The notes beneath the pieces are model-generated. The model was not told the origin of the DNA and ran no database searches. It worked only from the letters and a program-made list of their open reading frames with translations. From assembly GCA_003151895.1 (NCBI GenBank), contig PLYX01000070.1:1-15598 (forward strand): 15,598 bases of DNA. The letters are read 5' to 3'. Shown here in pieces: positions 1 through 7,065 of the stretch (position 1 is its first letter; every line of letters starts with the position of its first letter). The stretch is from Solirubrobacterales bacterium (lineage in GTDB: Bacteria; Actinomycetota; Thermoleophilia; Solirubrobacterales; Solirubrobacteraceae). The position numbers were made by a program, and so were the translations under genes.

Positions 1-260
1 TGGTGCGCCAGTGGCAGGAGCTCTTCTGGGACGGCCGCTACAGCCAGGTGGACATGGGCTCCTACCCCGACTTCGTGAAGCTCGCCGAGGCCTATGGCGC
101 CACCGGAATGCGCTTCGAGGACAAGACCACGCTCGTGGAGGACTGCAAGCGCGCGATCGACACCGACGGTCCCGTGGTGGTCGACGTGCGCGTCACCCGC
201 GAGGAGAACACTTACCCGATGATCCCCGCGGGGCAGGCCGCCCGCGAGATGGTGGGGTGA
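1..260 (+). CDS. ilvB: Acetolactate synthase large subunit, C-terminal fragment
   Basis: This is the 3' end of a gene that begins upstream of the window; complete codons run from base 3 and bases 1-2 finish a preceding codon (probably Met). The 85 visible residues begin RQWQELFWDGRYSQ, which is the characteristic C-terminal ThDP-domain stretch of acetohydroxyacid synthase catalytic subunits, and continue with DFVKLAEAYGATGMR and GPVVVDVRV. The enzyme condenses two pyruvates, or pyruvate and 2-oxobutyrate, using ThDP, FAD and Mg, as the first common step to valine, leucine and isoleucine. The next gene is its regulatory subunit ilvN, starting 8 bases downstream, so the two are certainly co-transcribed. 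The catalytic N-terminal half cannot be judged from here. Confidence 0.96.
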   Translation, partial: VRQWQELFWDGRYSQVDMGSYPDFVKLAEAYGATGMRFEDKTTLVEDCKRAIDTDGPVVVDVRVTREENTYPMIPAGQAAREMVG

Positions 261-268
261 GGATCGTC

Positions 269-826
269 ATGGGTGAACCAGCCACCAAGGAGCCGCTCAG
301 CCTCGAGGAGCTGCAGGCATCCGGCAACCTGCGCTCGGGACGCAAGCATGTCCTGTCGATCCTTGTGGAGAACAAGTCGGGCGTGCTCACCCGCATCGCG
401 GGCCTGTTCGCCAGGCGCGGCTTCAACATCGACACGCTCACCGTCGGACCGACCGACGACGATCACATCTCGCGCGTCACGCTCACAGTCGACGGTGCGA
501 TCCACCCTATCGACCAGGTCACCAAGCAGCTGCACAAGCTCGTCAACGTGCTGAAGATCAGGGATCTCGAGCCGGCCGACACGGTCGCCCGCGAGCTCGC
601 CCTGTTCAAGATCTCCGCCGACGGCACCCAGCGTGGCGAGCTGATGCAGATCACCGAGATCTTCCGCGGCAAGGTCGTCGACGTCACCAAGCGCTCGGTG
701 ATCGTCGAGGTCACCGGCACCACCGATAAGGTCGAGGCGTTCGAGAGCATGGTGCGCCCGTTCGGCCTGATCGAGATGATGCGCACCGGCGAGATAGCCA
801 TAGCCCGCGGCCGCGGAGAGACGTAG
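269..826 (+). CDS. ilvN: Acetolactate synthase small (regulatory) subunit
   Basis: A 185-residue protein, normal for the family. An ACT domain occupies about residues 25-100 and opens with HVLSILVENKSGVLTRIAGL followed by FARRGFNIDTLTVG, the effector-binding signature of IlvN/IlvH. The second half (for example GELMQITEIFRGKVVDV, and ending near RPFGLIEMMRTG) is the conserved small-subunit C-terminal domain. It activates IlvB and normally confers valine feedback inhibition. I chose ATG 269 because TGAGGA at 258-263 forms a Shine-Dalgarno 5 nt upstream. A GTG at 257-259 overlapping the ilvB stop (GTGA) is an alternative giving four more residues. The frame is open further upstream but there it only shadows ilvB. 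It is followed after 2 nt by menF. Confidence 0.96.
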   Translation: MGEPATKEPLSLEELQASGNLRSGRKHVLSILVENKSGVLTRIAGLFARRGFNIDTLTVGPTDDDHISRVTLTVDGAIHPIDQVTKQLHKLVNVLKIRDLEPADTVARELALFKISADGTQRGELMQITEIFRGKVVDVTKRSVIVEVTGTTDKVEAFESMVRPFGLIEMMRTGEIAIARGRGET

Positions 827-828
827 GA

Positions 829-2277
829 GTGCTTCAAACCGGCGAGCGATCGCCGTTCACACTCGCCCAGCCAGACCGCGAGCGCCTGCGCGCGCGACTC
901 GACCTCGCGCTGCAACGGGCGCGCCGCTCGGGGCGTCCCACGCTCGCCACCATCACGTGCGCCCTCCCGGCGGACGCCGATCCGGCCGCCGTGGTGTGCG
1001 CCTCGCGGCGTGACGGCGAGTCGTGGTTTGCCTTCGAGCAGCCCGACCGCGGTGGCTCGGCCCTTGCGTGTCTGGGAGAGGTCGCCTGCCTGACGGCCTC
1101 GGGACCGGACCGTTTCGCAACAGTCGCCGATCGCTGGCGCGCGCTGTCGGCTGCGGCGGTTGCCGACTCACCAGGAGATCCGGAGGGGGGCGGACCGGTC
1201 GCCGTCGGCGGCTTCGCGTTCACGCCCGAGGGCGGCGCCTCGCCCGCTTGGCGCGGCTTCGAGCCTGCGTCGTTGCTTGTTCCCGAAGTCGCGCTCGCCC
1301 GCGAGGAGCACGACGGCGAGCGCCGTGTGCGGCTCACGCTGGCAGCGCTCGCCCAGCCCGACGACACAACCGAGGATCTGCTCACCGGACTGAACAGCCG
1401 GCTCGACGAGCTCTCGGGACCATCGCTGCCGCTGCTCGACCCTGCTCCTACCGGCCGCTTCCAGGTCTCCAGCGGCATGCCGCCGGAGCACTACGAGGCC
1501 GCCGTCAGCCGCGCTGTGGAGATGATTCGCGCCGGGCGTCTGCAGAAGATCGTGCTCGCCCGCGAGGTGCAGGTGCATGCGCCGTATGAGTATGACCCCG
1601 CGGCCGTGTTCGGCGTGCTGCGCGACGCGTTCCCCTCGTGCTTCGTCTTCTGCGTCGGTCGCGGCGACGCGACGCTCGTCGCCGCCAGTCCCGAGCTGCT
1701 CGTGCGCCGCGAGGGTCAGCGCGTCAGCACGATCGCGCTCGCCGGCTCAACCCGTCGCAGTGCCGACCCCGCCGTCGACGCACACCTCGGCGAGCGTCTC
1801 ATGCGCGACGAGAGCTATCGCGAGGAGCACGCCATCGTCGCAAGGCGGATCGAGCGCACCCTGAACCGCTACGCCATCTGGGTCGCCACCGCGCCCGAGC
1901 CCACGCTGGTGCGAATCGCCAACATCCAGCACCTGGCGACTCCGATCCGTGCGCAGCTCGCCGCGCCCGTCGAGGCGATCGAGCTCGCCGGGCTGATGCA
2001 CCCGACACCCGCGGTCGGCGGCGAGCCCTCGCGCGGCGCGCTCGAGCTGATCCCGGCGCTAGAGGGTCTCGACCGCGGCTGGTACACCGGCCCTGTCGGT
2101 TGGACAGACGCAGCCGGCGACGGCGAGTTCTGCGTCGCGCTGCGCTGTGCCTTGCTGCGCGGCAACGTCGCCCGCTGCTACGCCGGCAACGGCATCGTGC
2201 GCGACTCCGACCCTGCCGCCGAGCTGGCCGAGACGGAGATCAAGTTGCAGGCGCTGCTTCCTTTGCTCACGAGTTGA
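829..2277 (+). CDS. menF: Isochorismate synthase
   Basis: A 482-residue chorismate-utilising enzyme that converts chorismate to isochorismate, the entry step of menaquinone synthesis. The catalytic domain covers about residues 215-480. It shows QKIVLAREV with the general-base lysine at K240, ASPELLVR with E289, then IALAGSTRR (residues 302-310), where the alanine before Gly-Ser is typical of isochorismate synthases and not the anthranilate/ADC synthase AGTRPRG form. MHPTPAVGG (390-398), DRGWYTGPVGW (415-425) and YAGNGIV (451-457) follow. The N-terminal 210 residues are variable, as in MenF/EntC/DhbC. The GTG start at 829 lies 2 nt after the ilvN stop with purine-rich GGAGAGA just upstream, so it is probably translated with ilvBN. 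It ends convergently with menD, the coding regions overlapping by 11 bp. EntC/DhbC (siderophore) is the alternative; the menD neighbour favours MenF. Confidence 0.94.
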   Translation: MLQTGERSPFTLAQPDRERLRARLDLALQRARRSGRPTLATITCALPADADPAAVVCASRRDGESWFAFEQPDRGGSALACLGEVACLTASGPDRFATVADRWRALSAAAVADSPGDPEGGGPVAVGGFAFTPEGGASPAWRGFEPASLLVPEVALAREEHDGERRVRLTLAALAQPDDTTEDLLTGLNSRLDELSGPSLPLLDPAPTGRFQVSSGMPPEHYEAAVSRAVEMIRAGRLQKIVLAREVQVHAPYEYDPAAVFGVLRDAFPSCFVFCVGRGDATLVAASPELLVRREGQRVSTIALAGSTRRSADPAVDAHLGERLMRDESYREEHAIVARRIERTLNRYAIWVATAPEPTLVRIANIQHLATPIRAQLAAPVEAIELAGLMHPTPAVGGEPSRGALELIPALEGLDRGWYTGPVGWTDAAGDGEFCVALRCALLRGNVARCYAGNGIVRDSDPAAELAETEIKLQALLPLLTS

Positions 2278-4081
2278 GCGCGCCCGACACGGCGCTCCAC
2301 ACGCGCCGGTGCAGCTCGACGTTCGTGCCGCGCTCGCTGCGCACTTCGATCATTGCCGAGCGGGGCGCCGCGAGCGCTTGCTCGAGCGCTGCACGGAAGG
2401 CTGCCACGTCCCCGACGGTCTCGTGGCTGAGCCCGTAGAGCGTGGCGGCCTGGGCGAAGTCGAGTCCCGTGGGCGTGGCGATGTGGCGCGTGTAGTGGTC
2501 GTCCTGCAGCGCCATCGGCGATTCGGCGACGGGCAGGAAGTCGAAGATCCCGCCGCCTTCGTTGTTGAGCAACACGATCGTCAGCTTCTCCTTGAGGCGA
2601 CGGGCGGCGAGCAGGCCGCCGATGTCGTGCGCGAGCGCCACGTCGCCGATCAGCAGCACCACTGGCCCGCGGCCGGCAGCCGCTGCGCCGAAGGCACTCG
2701 ATACGGTCCCGTCGATGCCGTTGGCGCCGCGGTTGCACAGGACTCGCGGCGGGTTGGGGCGCGCCGGCCAGAACGTCTCGATGTCACGCACCGGCATCGA
2801 GGACGCCACGAACAGCGTCGCCTCCTCCGGAAGCAGCACGCCAAGCTCGGCCGCCACCGACGGCTCGCTGCACCCGCTCGCCGCAAGCACCCCGAGGATC
2901 GCCTCGGCCGCACGCTCGTCCGCGCTGCGCCAGCTGGCCAACCAGTCGGGGTCGGCGGCAGCAGCGGTATCGGTTGTGTCTCTCTGACCCGAGGTCGCGG
3001 GCACATCGCCCGGCTCCATGGTCGCGGACGACCCAGCTTCGAGCATCCGTGTCAGCGCGCGCAGGGTCGCCGCAGGCTCCGCCGCGAGCGAGTCGGATAC
3101 GACGCTGGCCGGATCCTGCCAGGCGCCCTCAGGGTCGAGCGCGATCTGGCGCGTGTCCGCAAGTCCCGCCAGCCACGTCCGCAACGGCTTTGACACGGGT
3201 AGATCGCCGACTCTTACGACGACATCGGGCGCGTGCTCGTGCGCGAACCCCGGCTCGCGCAGCAGCGCGTCGTAGTGGGCGACCGCGGCGTCCCCGCGCC
3301 GTGCGCCCGACATGGGGTCGGCAAGCAGGGGCCAGCCGGTGAGCGCGCAGAACGCGGCGGCTGCCTGCCCGAGCGGTGTGTCTCGCTCGTGACGCCCCGC
3401 CACCAGCACTCCGCGCCGAGCCGAGCCGATCAATCCACGCAACGTGTGCGCAGCGGCGGTCGAGTCAGGCGTTTGCGGCGGACGGCTCACGAACGGGACG
3501 CCCGCCAGCCGTCCCTCACTCGCCGACGCGGGCGGCTCGTCGCACACGAGCGGCTCGCGCAGGGGGAAGTTCAGGTGCACCACACCGGGCCGGCTCTCCA
3601 GCGCCGTCCACCACGCGCGGCATGCCAACGCCCGAATCCAACGCACCCGCTCCGCCGTCGCCTCGTGCGTGCCGACCTCGAAGAACCACTTGCCAAAGTC
3701 GCCGAAGATCTTGAGCTGGTCGATCGCCTGCCCTGCGCCCACCTCCCGCAGCTCGGGTGGTCGGTCCGCGCTCAGCACGATCAGCGGCACCCGTGCCTCA
3801 TGCGCCTCGACGACCGCGGGCAGCAGCTCAGCCACCGCCGTGCCCGAGGTGCATGTGACGGCCACTGGCAGGGCCGAGGCCTTTGCCAATCCGACCGCGA
3901 AGAATCCCGCGCAGCGCTCGTCCACGTGCGAGTGGCAGCGCAGCTGCTCGTCACGCGCAAGCGTCAGCACGAGTGGCGTGGAGCGCGACCCCGGTGAGGT
4001 GCACGCGTCGCGCATCCCGCAACGCGCCAGCTCGTCGACGAACGAGCCGAGCAGCCTGTAGGTGTCGGTAACGGAGGTCAT
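2267..4081 (-). CDS. menD: SEPHCHC synthase (ThDP-dependent)
   Basis: A 604-residue protein (E. coli MenD is 556) that joins 2-oxoglutarate, decarboxylated on ThDP, to isochorismate, giving 2-succinyl-5-enolpyruvyl-6-hydroxy-3-cyclohexene-1-carboxylate. The N-terminal domain has CTSPGSRSTPLVL and HVDERCAGFFAVGLAK, whose glutamate becomes residue 55 if the ATG at 4081 is used, the same number as the catalytic E55 of E. coli MenD; this decided the start. The C-terminal ThDP-binding part has CNRGANGIDGTVSSAFG, then GDVALAHDIGG and VLLNNEGGGIF (the GD...NN motif). The region before it holds an Ala/Asp-rich linker that explains the extra length. Further in-frame ATGs at 4120 and 4174 would overlap or crowd the divergent menH. 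No Shine-Dalgarno is visible at any of the three. Confidence 0.95.
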   Translation of the reverse strand: MTSVTDTYRLLGSFVDELARCGMRDACTSPGSRSTPLVLTLARDEQLRCHSHVDERCAGFFAVGLAKASALPVAVTCTSGTAVAELLPAVVEAHEARVPLIVLSADRPPELREVGAGQAIDQLKIFGDFGKWFFEVGTHEATAERVRWIRALACRAWWTALESRPGVVHLNFPLREPLVCDEPPASASEGRLAGVPFVSRPPQTPDSTAAAHTLRGLIGSARRGVLVAGRHERDTPLGQAAAAFCALTGWPLLADPMSGARRGDAAVAHYDALLREPGFAHEHAPDVVVRVGDLPVSKPLRTWLAGLADTRQIALDPEGAWQDPASVVSDSLAAEPAATLRALTRMLEAGSSATMEPGDVPATSGQRDTTDTAAAADPDWLASWRSADERAAEAILGVLAASGCSEPSVAAELGVLLPEEATLFVASSMPVRDIETFWPARPNPPRVLCNRGANGIDGTVSSAFGAAAAGRGPVVLLIGDVALAHDIGGLLAARRLKEKLTIVLLNNEGGGIFDFLPVAESPMALQDDHYTRHIATPTGLDFAQAATLYGLSHETVGDVAAFRAALEQALAAPRSAMIEVRSERGTNVELHRRVWSAVSGALNS

Positions 4082-4119
4082 AGAGGAGCGGGGCGGCTCA
4101 TCGGAAGGTGGTGGGCTCA

Positions 4120-4125
4120 TAGGAT
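4120..4125 (+). promoter_or_regulatory. Candidate -10 box (TAGGAT) for menH
   Basis: TAGGAT fits the TANNNT -10 pattern and ends 6 nt before the menH GTG at 4132, so transcription could begin at or next to the start codon. The same bases contain AGGA (4121-4124), 7 nt from the GTG, which could instead act as a weak Shine-Dalgarno; the sequence cannot separate the two readings. I see no good -35. Confidence 0.35.
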
Positions 4126-4131
4126 GCGCGT

Positions 4132-4848
4132 GTGGCCGAGAGCGTTGTGCTGTTGCACGGATTCGGTGGGACATGTCACGCGTGGGATGGGGTTCTGGCG
4201 CATCTGCCCGCGGAACGCTACCGGCCGCTGGCGCTCGACCTCCCGGGACATGGCGATCAGGCCGATACGCCGCAGCCGATCACGTTCGACTCGTGCGTGG
4301 CAAGCGTGCTCGACCGCAGCCCGGAGCGCTTCGTGCTCGCCGGCTATTCGATGGGCGGACGCATCGCCCTGCATGTAGCCCTGGCCGCCCCTGAGCGGAT
4401 TGAGCGGCTCGTGCTGGTCTCGACCACGGCTGGCATCGACGATCCCACTGAGCGAGCCGATCGGCGTGAGCGTGACCGGCGCTTGGCGGCGGAGATCGAG
4501 AAGGGGCCGATCGAGGATTTCGTAGCGCGCTGGCGAGGTCAGCCGATGTTCGCCGAGGACCCTCCGGAGGTCGACACGCTCGCTCGTGCCGACCAGTCTC
4601 GCAACCGCCCCGACGGAGTCGCGGCTGCACTGAGGGGCGTCGGCACCGGTGAGATGGCCCCTCTGTGGGACAGGCTCGCAACGCTGCGGATGCCCGTCAC
4701 GGTGCTCGCAGGTGTTCGCGACCGCAAGTTCGTGACGGTGAGCGAACGGATGGCCTCGCTGCTGCCCGACGCCCACCTGTTCTTCGTGTCGGGCGGGCAC
4801 TGTCTCCTATTCGAGAGCTCGAAGATTGTGGCAGAGGCGATCGCGTAG
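4132..4848 (+). CDS. menH: SHCHC synthase, alpha/beta hydrolase MenH
   Basis: A 238-residue alpha/beta hydrolase. It starts VVLLHGFGGTCHAWDGV (HG oxyanion motif near residues 9-11) and has the nucleophile elbow GYSMGGR with Ser73, an acid in AGVRDRKFV (Asp197) and the catalytic histidine in SGGHCLLFE (His223). The serine, acid and histidine occur in the order expected of MenH. In that family the triad removes pyruvate from SEPHCHC to give 2-succinyl-6-hydroxy-2,4-cyclohexadiene-1-carboxylate. On sequence alone it could be a generic hydrolase; its place between menD and menC makes MenH the best call. GTG 4132 is the first start in frame. It is divergent from menD (50 bp between starts) and convergent with menC (65 bp between stops). 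Confidence 0.88.
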   Translation: MAESVVLLHGFGGTCHAWDGVLAHLPAERYRPLALDLPGHGDQADTPQPITFDSCVASVLDRSPERFVLAGYSMGGRIALHVALAAPERIERLVLVSTTAGIDDPTERADRRERDRRLAAEIEKGPIEDFVARWRGQPMFAEDPPEVDTLARADQSRNRPDGVAAALRGVGTGEMAPLWDRLATLRMPVTVLAGVRDRKFVTVSERMASLLPDAHLFFVSGGHCLLFESSKIVAEAIA

Positions 4849-4873
4849 CCGGCAAAGCGTTCAGTACGCAGGG

Positions 4874-4903
4874 CGCGAACTTGTTGGTTCGCGAACAGCG
4901 AAC
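4874..4903. repeat. Stem-loop and threefold GCGAAC in the menH/menC convergent gap
   Basis: CGCGAAC (4874-4880) and GTTCGCG (4887-4893) form a perfect 7-bp stem around a 6-nt TTGTTG loop. The right arm is also part of a 10-bp palindrome, GTTCGCGAAC (4887-4896). GCGAAC occurs three times (4875, 4891, 4898). It lies between two convergent stop codons, where a bidirectional terminator would be expected, but no T-run follows the stem directly on either strand. It could be a weak or Rho-assisted terminator, or a protein-binding site. Confidence 0.45.
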
Positions 4904-4913
4904 TGGATGATTT

Positions 4914-5945
4914 TCATAGCGGCTCCACCCCGAGCCCGGGACCGTCCGGGAGGGCGATCTTCCCTTCCACTGGCGCGAGCGGGTCGATGAGCCCGTCGAA
5001 CATCCCAAGCGTGGCCAAACCACACGCGGGCAGCGGGCCGCGGGAGGCGAGCGCGGCGGCGGCGTGCACCCCGGCGGCGACACCGAGCGGGCCGTCGAGC
5101 GTCGAGGCGACGTAGACCTCCGCGCCCGACGCCCTGACGAGCGCCGCGGCCGCGAGCAGGCCGGAGATGCCCCCGCAGCGGGAGATCTTCAGGCACACGG
5201 CGTCCGCCACGCCCGCGGTGAGCGCTCCGTGCTCTGCGGCTGTCTCGTCGATCGCGACGCGCACCGCGACGCGCTCGCGCACCTCGCGCACCGCGGTGAG
5301 GCCGTGCACCGGCTCCTCGACGAGCTCCAAGCCGGCGGGGGAGAGCGCTTCGATGCTGCGCACCGCCTGCTCCACGCTCCACGCGCCGTTTGCGTCCACG
5401 CGCAGCTCGGCGTGCGGGCCGGCGGCTGCTCTCACGGCGGCAACCCGTCCCGCGTCGTCGCCGACGCCCACCTTCACCTTCAGGCAGTCGAACCCGAGCT
5501 CCACGGCGCGCGCCGCCTGCTCGGCCGCTCCCGTACGGTCGAGCGCCGAGAGGGTGGCGTTCACCGGCACCCTGTCCGCCGGGGTGTCGGTCACCAGTGA
5601 CGCCACCGAGCGGCCCATGCGGCGCCCTGTGCGATCCCACAGCGCGAGGTCGATCGCGGCGAACGCCTCCGGCAGGTCATCCACACGGCGGCACGCGTCG
5701 ACGATCTCCGCGCCGTTCATCCCCGCCGCGCCCTCCACCACCGGTCGGTAGCGCTCGAGCGCCGCCTCCACGCGCGCGATGCTAACTCCGTCGTAGGGCT
5801 CCAAGGGCGCCGCCTCGCCATACCCCGTCACGCCATCCTCGTCGGTGAGCGACACGACCAGCAGCTCGCGTTCTGCCACCGCCCCATAGGAGCTCTGGAG
5901 TGGCTGGCGCAGGCGCAGAGCGTGTCGGCGTACCACCAACTTCAT
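4914..5945 (-). CDS. menC: o-Succinylbenzoate synthase (enolase superfamily)
   Basis: A 343-residue member of the muconate-lactonising-enzyme branch of the enolase superfamily, which dehydrates SHCHC to o-succinylbenzoate. An N-terminal capping domain (about 1-95, with GYGEAAPL at 41-48) precedes the barrel. Active-site features are the KxK pair K156/K158 in CLKVKVG, metal ligands D184 (RVDANGAW), E210 or E211 (LVEEPV) and D233 (AIDET), and the opposite-face lysine K253 in LKISRCGG. Dipeptide epimerases and N-acylamino-acid racemases share this framework, so the men context decides. ATG 5945 lies 13 bp after the menA stop, with no clear Shine-Dalgarno. It is the last gene of the leftward menB-menA-menC unit. 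Confidence 0.9.
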   Translation of the reverse strand: MKLVVRRHALRLRQPLQSSYGAVAERELLVVSLTDEDGVTGYGEAAPLEPYDGVSIARVEAALERYRPVVEGAAGMNGAEIVDACRRVDDLPEAFAAIDLALWDRTGRRMGRSVASLVTDTPADRVPVNATLSALDRTGAAEQAARAVELGFDCLKVKVGVGDDAGRVAAVRAAAGPHAELRVDANGAWSVEQAVRSIEALSPAGLELVEEPVHGLTAVREVRERVAVRVAIDETAAEHGALTAGVADAVCLKISRCGGISGLLAAAALVRASGAEVYVASTLDGPLGVAAGVHAAAALASRGPLPACGLATLGMFDGLIDPLAPVEGKIALPDGPGLGVEPL

Positions 5946-5958
5946 GGGGCGACCGCGC

Positions 5959-6915
5959 TCAGGGCCCGATCCCGCCGCTTACGAGGATGCCGGCGGAGAA
6001 CAGCAGGCAGAACATGAGTTGCAGCGCTCCTGTCCTGGCGAGCGCGCCGTTCAGCGTTGGCCCGTCCACCCGTGTCCTCACGACCTTCACAAGTGGGATC
6101 GCAAGTGGGATCGCGCACCACGGCAGCAGCAACCATGCCGTCATCGACCCGAGCAGCCATGGCAGCGGGGCGAGCAGGAACGCGCCCGCCACCATCGCCG
6201 TGTAGAGGGTGCGTGTGTGCGCCCGACCGAGGCGTACCGCGAGCGTGCGCTTGCCGGCGCGCCGGTCGGTCTCCAGGTCGCGCACGTTGTTCACCACGAG
6301 GATCGCGCTCGCAAGCAGCCCCACCGGCACCGCGCACGCATATGCCTCCCAGGGGAGTTCCTGAACCTGCACAAAGTACGACCCGCTCACCGCCACGATC
6401 CCGAAGAAGAGGAACACGAACAGCTCGCCGAGGCCCTCGTAGCCGTACGGTCGTGGACCGCCCGTGTAGAGCACGCCCGCGAGGATCGACGCGGCCCCGA
6501 CCGCGATCAGCTCCCAGCCGGCGACCGCCACCAGGTAGACGCCGCACAGCACCGCCAGCCCGAACGTCACGTATGTCGCGAACAGCACCCTGCTGGGCGG
6601 CACGAGCCCGCCCGCAGTCACTCTCACCGGGCCGAGCCGGTCCTCGGTGTCGGCGCCCCTACGCGCATCGGAGTAGTCGTTTGACAAGTTGGTGCCCACC
6701 TGGATGAACACTGCCCCGAGCAGCGCCGCCACGAATGCCAGCGGACGGAGGTGACCGCTACCCAGGGCGAGTGAGGTGCCCACGAGCACAGGCGCCACCG
6801 CCGCCGGGAGCGTGCGTAGGCGCGCCGCCATCAACCAGATGTGCACCGCGCTCGATGCCTTGGTGGTGGGCGTGCCGGTGTGCGACTCCGCTGCGATTGT
6901 GCGTCCGGCGCTCAT
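5959..6915 (-). CDS. menA: 1,4-Dihydroxy-2-naphthoate polyprenyltransferase
   Basis: A 318-residue integral membrane protein of the UbiA family that attaches the polyprenyl tail to 1,4-dihydroxy-2-naphthoate, giving demethylmenaquinone. The first Asp-rich motif is NLSNDYSDARRGAD (residues 76-89, with N79, D80 and D83) and the second is NNVRDLETDRRAGKRTLAVRLG (beginning at 209, with D213 and D217). They bind Mg and the prenyl diphosphate. Several hydrophobic stretches follow, for example 61-75, 111-150, 164-180 and 194-208. RTLPAAVAPVLVG at residues 34-46 is the usual MenA N-terminus. I chose ATG 6915, with GGGCGGGA shortly upstream; a TTG at 6945 would add ten residues but has no ribosome site. 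It lies about 150 bp after menB, with a dyad in the gap, so it may have its own regulation. Confidence 0.93.
   Translation of the reverse strand: MSAGRTIAAESHTGTPTTKASSAVHIWLMAARLRTLPAAVAPVLVGTSLALGSGHLRPLAFVAALLGAVFIQVGTNLSNDYSDARRGADTEDRLGPVRVTAGGLVPPSRVLFATYVTFGLAVLCGVYLVAVAGWELIAVGAASILAGVLYTGGPRPYGYEGLGELFVFLFFGIVAVSGSYFVQVQELPWEAYACAVPVGLLASAILVVNNVRDLETDRRAGKRTLAVRLGRAHTRTLYTAMVAGAFLLAPLPWLLGSMTAWLLLPWCAIPLAIPLVKVVRTRVDGPTLNGALARTGALQLMFCLLFSAGILVSGGIGP
6091..6114. repeat. 12-bp perfect tandem duplication inside menA
   Basis: AAGTGGGATCGC occurs twice head to tail (6091-6102 and 6103-6114). On the coding strand it encodes IPLA-IPL in a C-terminal hydrophobic segment of MenA. The unit is a multiple of three, so the reading frame is kept. 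Part of the similarity could come from natural helix composition, but the identity at every base suggests a recent duplication. Confidence 0.6.
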
Positions 6916-6963
6916 TGCGCATCCCGCCCAACCCGGCCGGTCCAAGCAAGTTGACCACGCGCT

Positions 6964-7005
6964 GCATACACGAGTTGACTAACCAACGGACTAACTCCTG
7001 TATGC
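6964..7005. promoter_or_regulatory. 42-bp dyad with internal direct repeat between menB and menA
   Basis: GCATACACGAGTT (6964-6976) and AACTCCTGTATGC (6993-7005) are inverted copies with one mismatch in 13, separated by 16 bp. The interior contains GACTAAC twice (6977-6983 and 6989-6995), 12 bp apart. The region is clearly richer in A and T than its surroundings. It lies upstream of menA on the minus strand and downstream of the menB stop. There is no T-run next to either arm, which argues against an intrinsic terminator. An operator for a dimeric regulator, or an RNA hairpin in the menB-menA transcript, fits better. No specific regulator can be named. Confidence 0.5.
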
Positions 7006-7065
7006 AAGTTCAACGGAGACATTGTCCCCGTCGCCCACCCGACACGCAGCCCAACATAAGCACAA

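Noticed and set aside
2147..3193. Long rightward open frame (348 codons) opposite menD
   Set aside because: It is antisense to menD, whose ThDP and catalytic motifs are unmistakable. The Arg/Gly/His-rich product shows no family features, as expected of a mirror frame in GC-rich DNA.
6951..6980. Rightward -35-like TTGACC (6951) and TTGACT (6975) as antisense promoters into menB
   Set aside because: No -10 at proper spacing (17-18 bp) for either; the TTGAC words are better explained as part of the repeat structure there.
6964..7005. Intrinsic terminator after menB
   Set aside because: The dyad has A/T-rich arms, a 16-nt loop and no T-run after either arm, so an operator or RNA element is a better reading.
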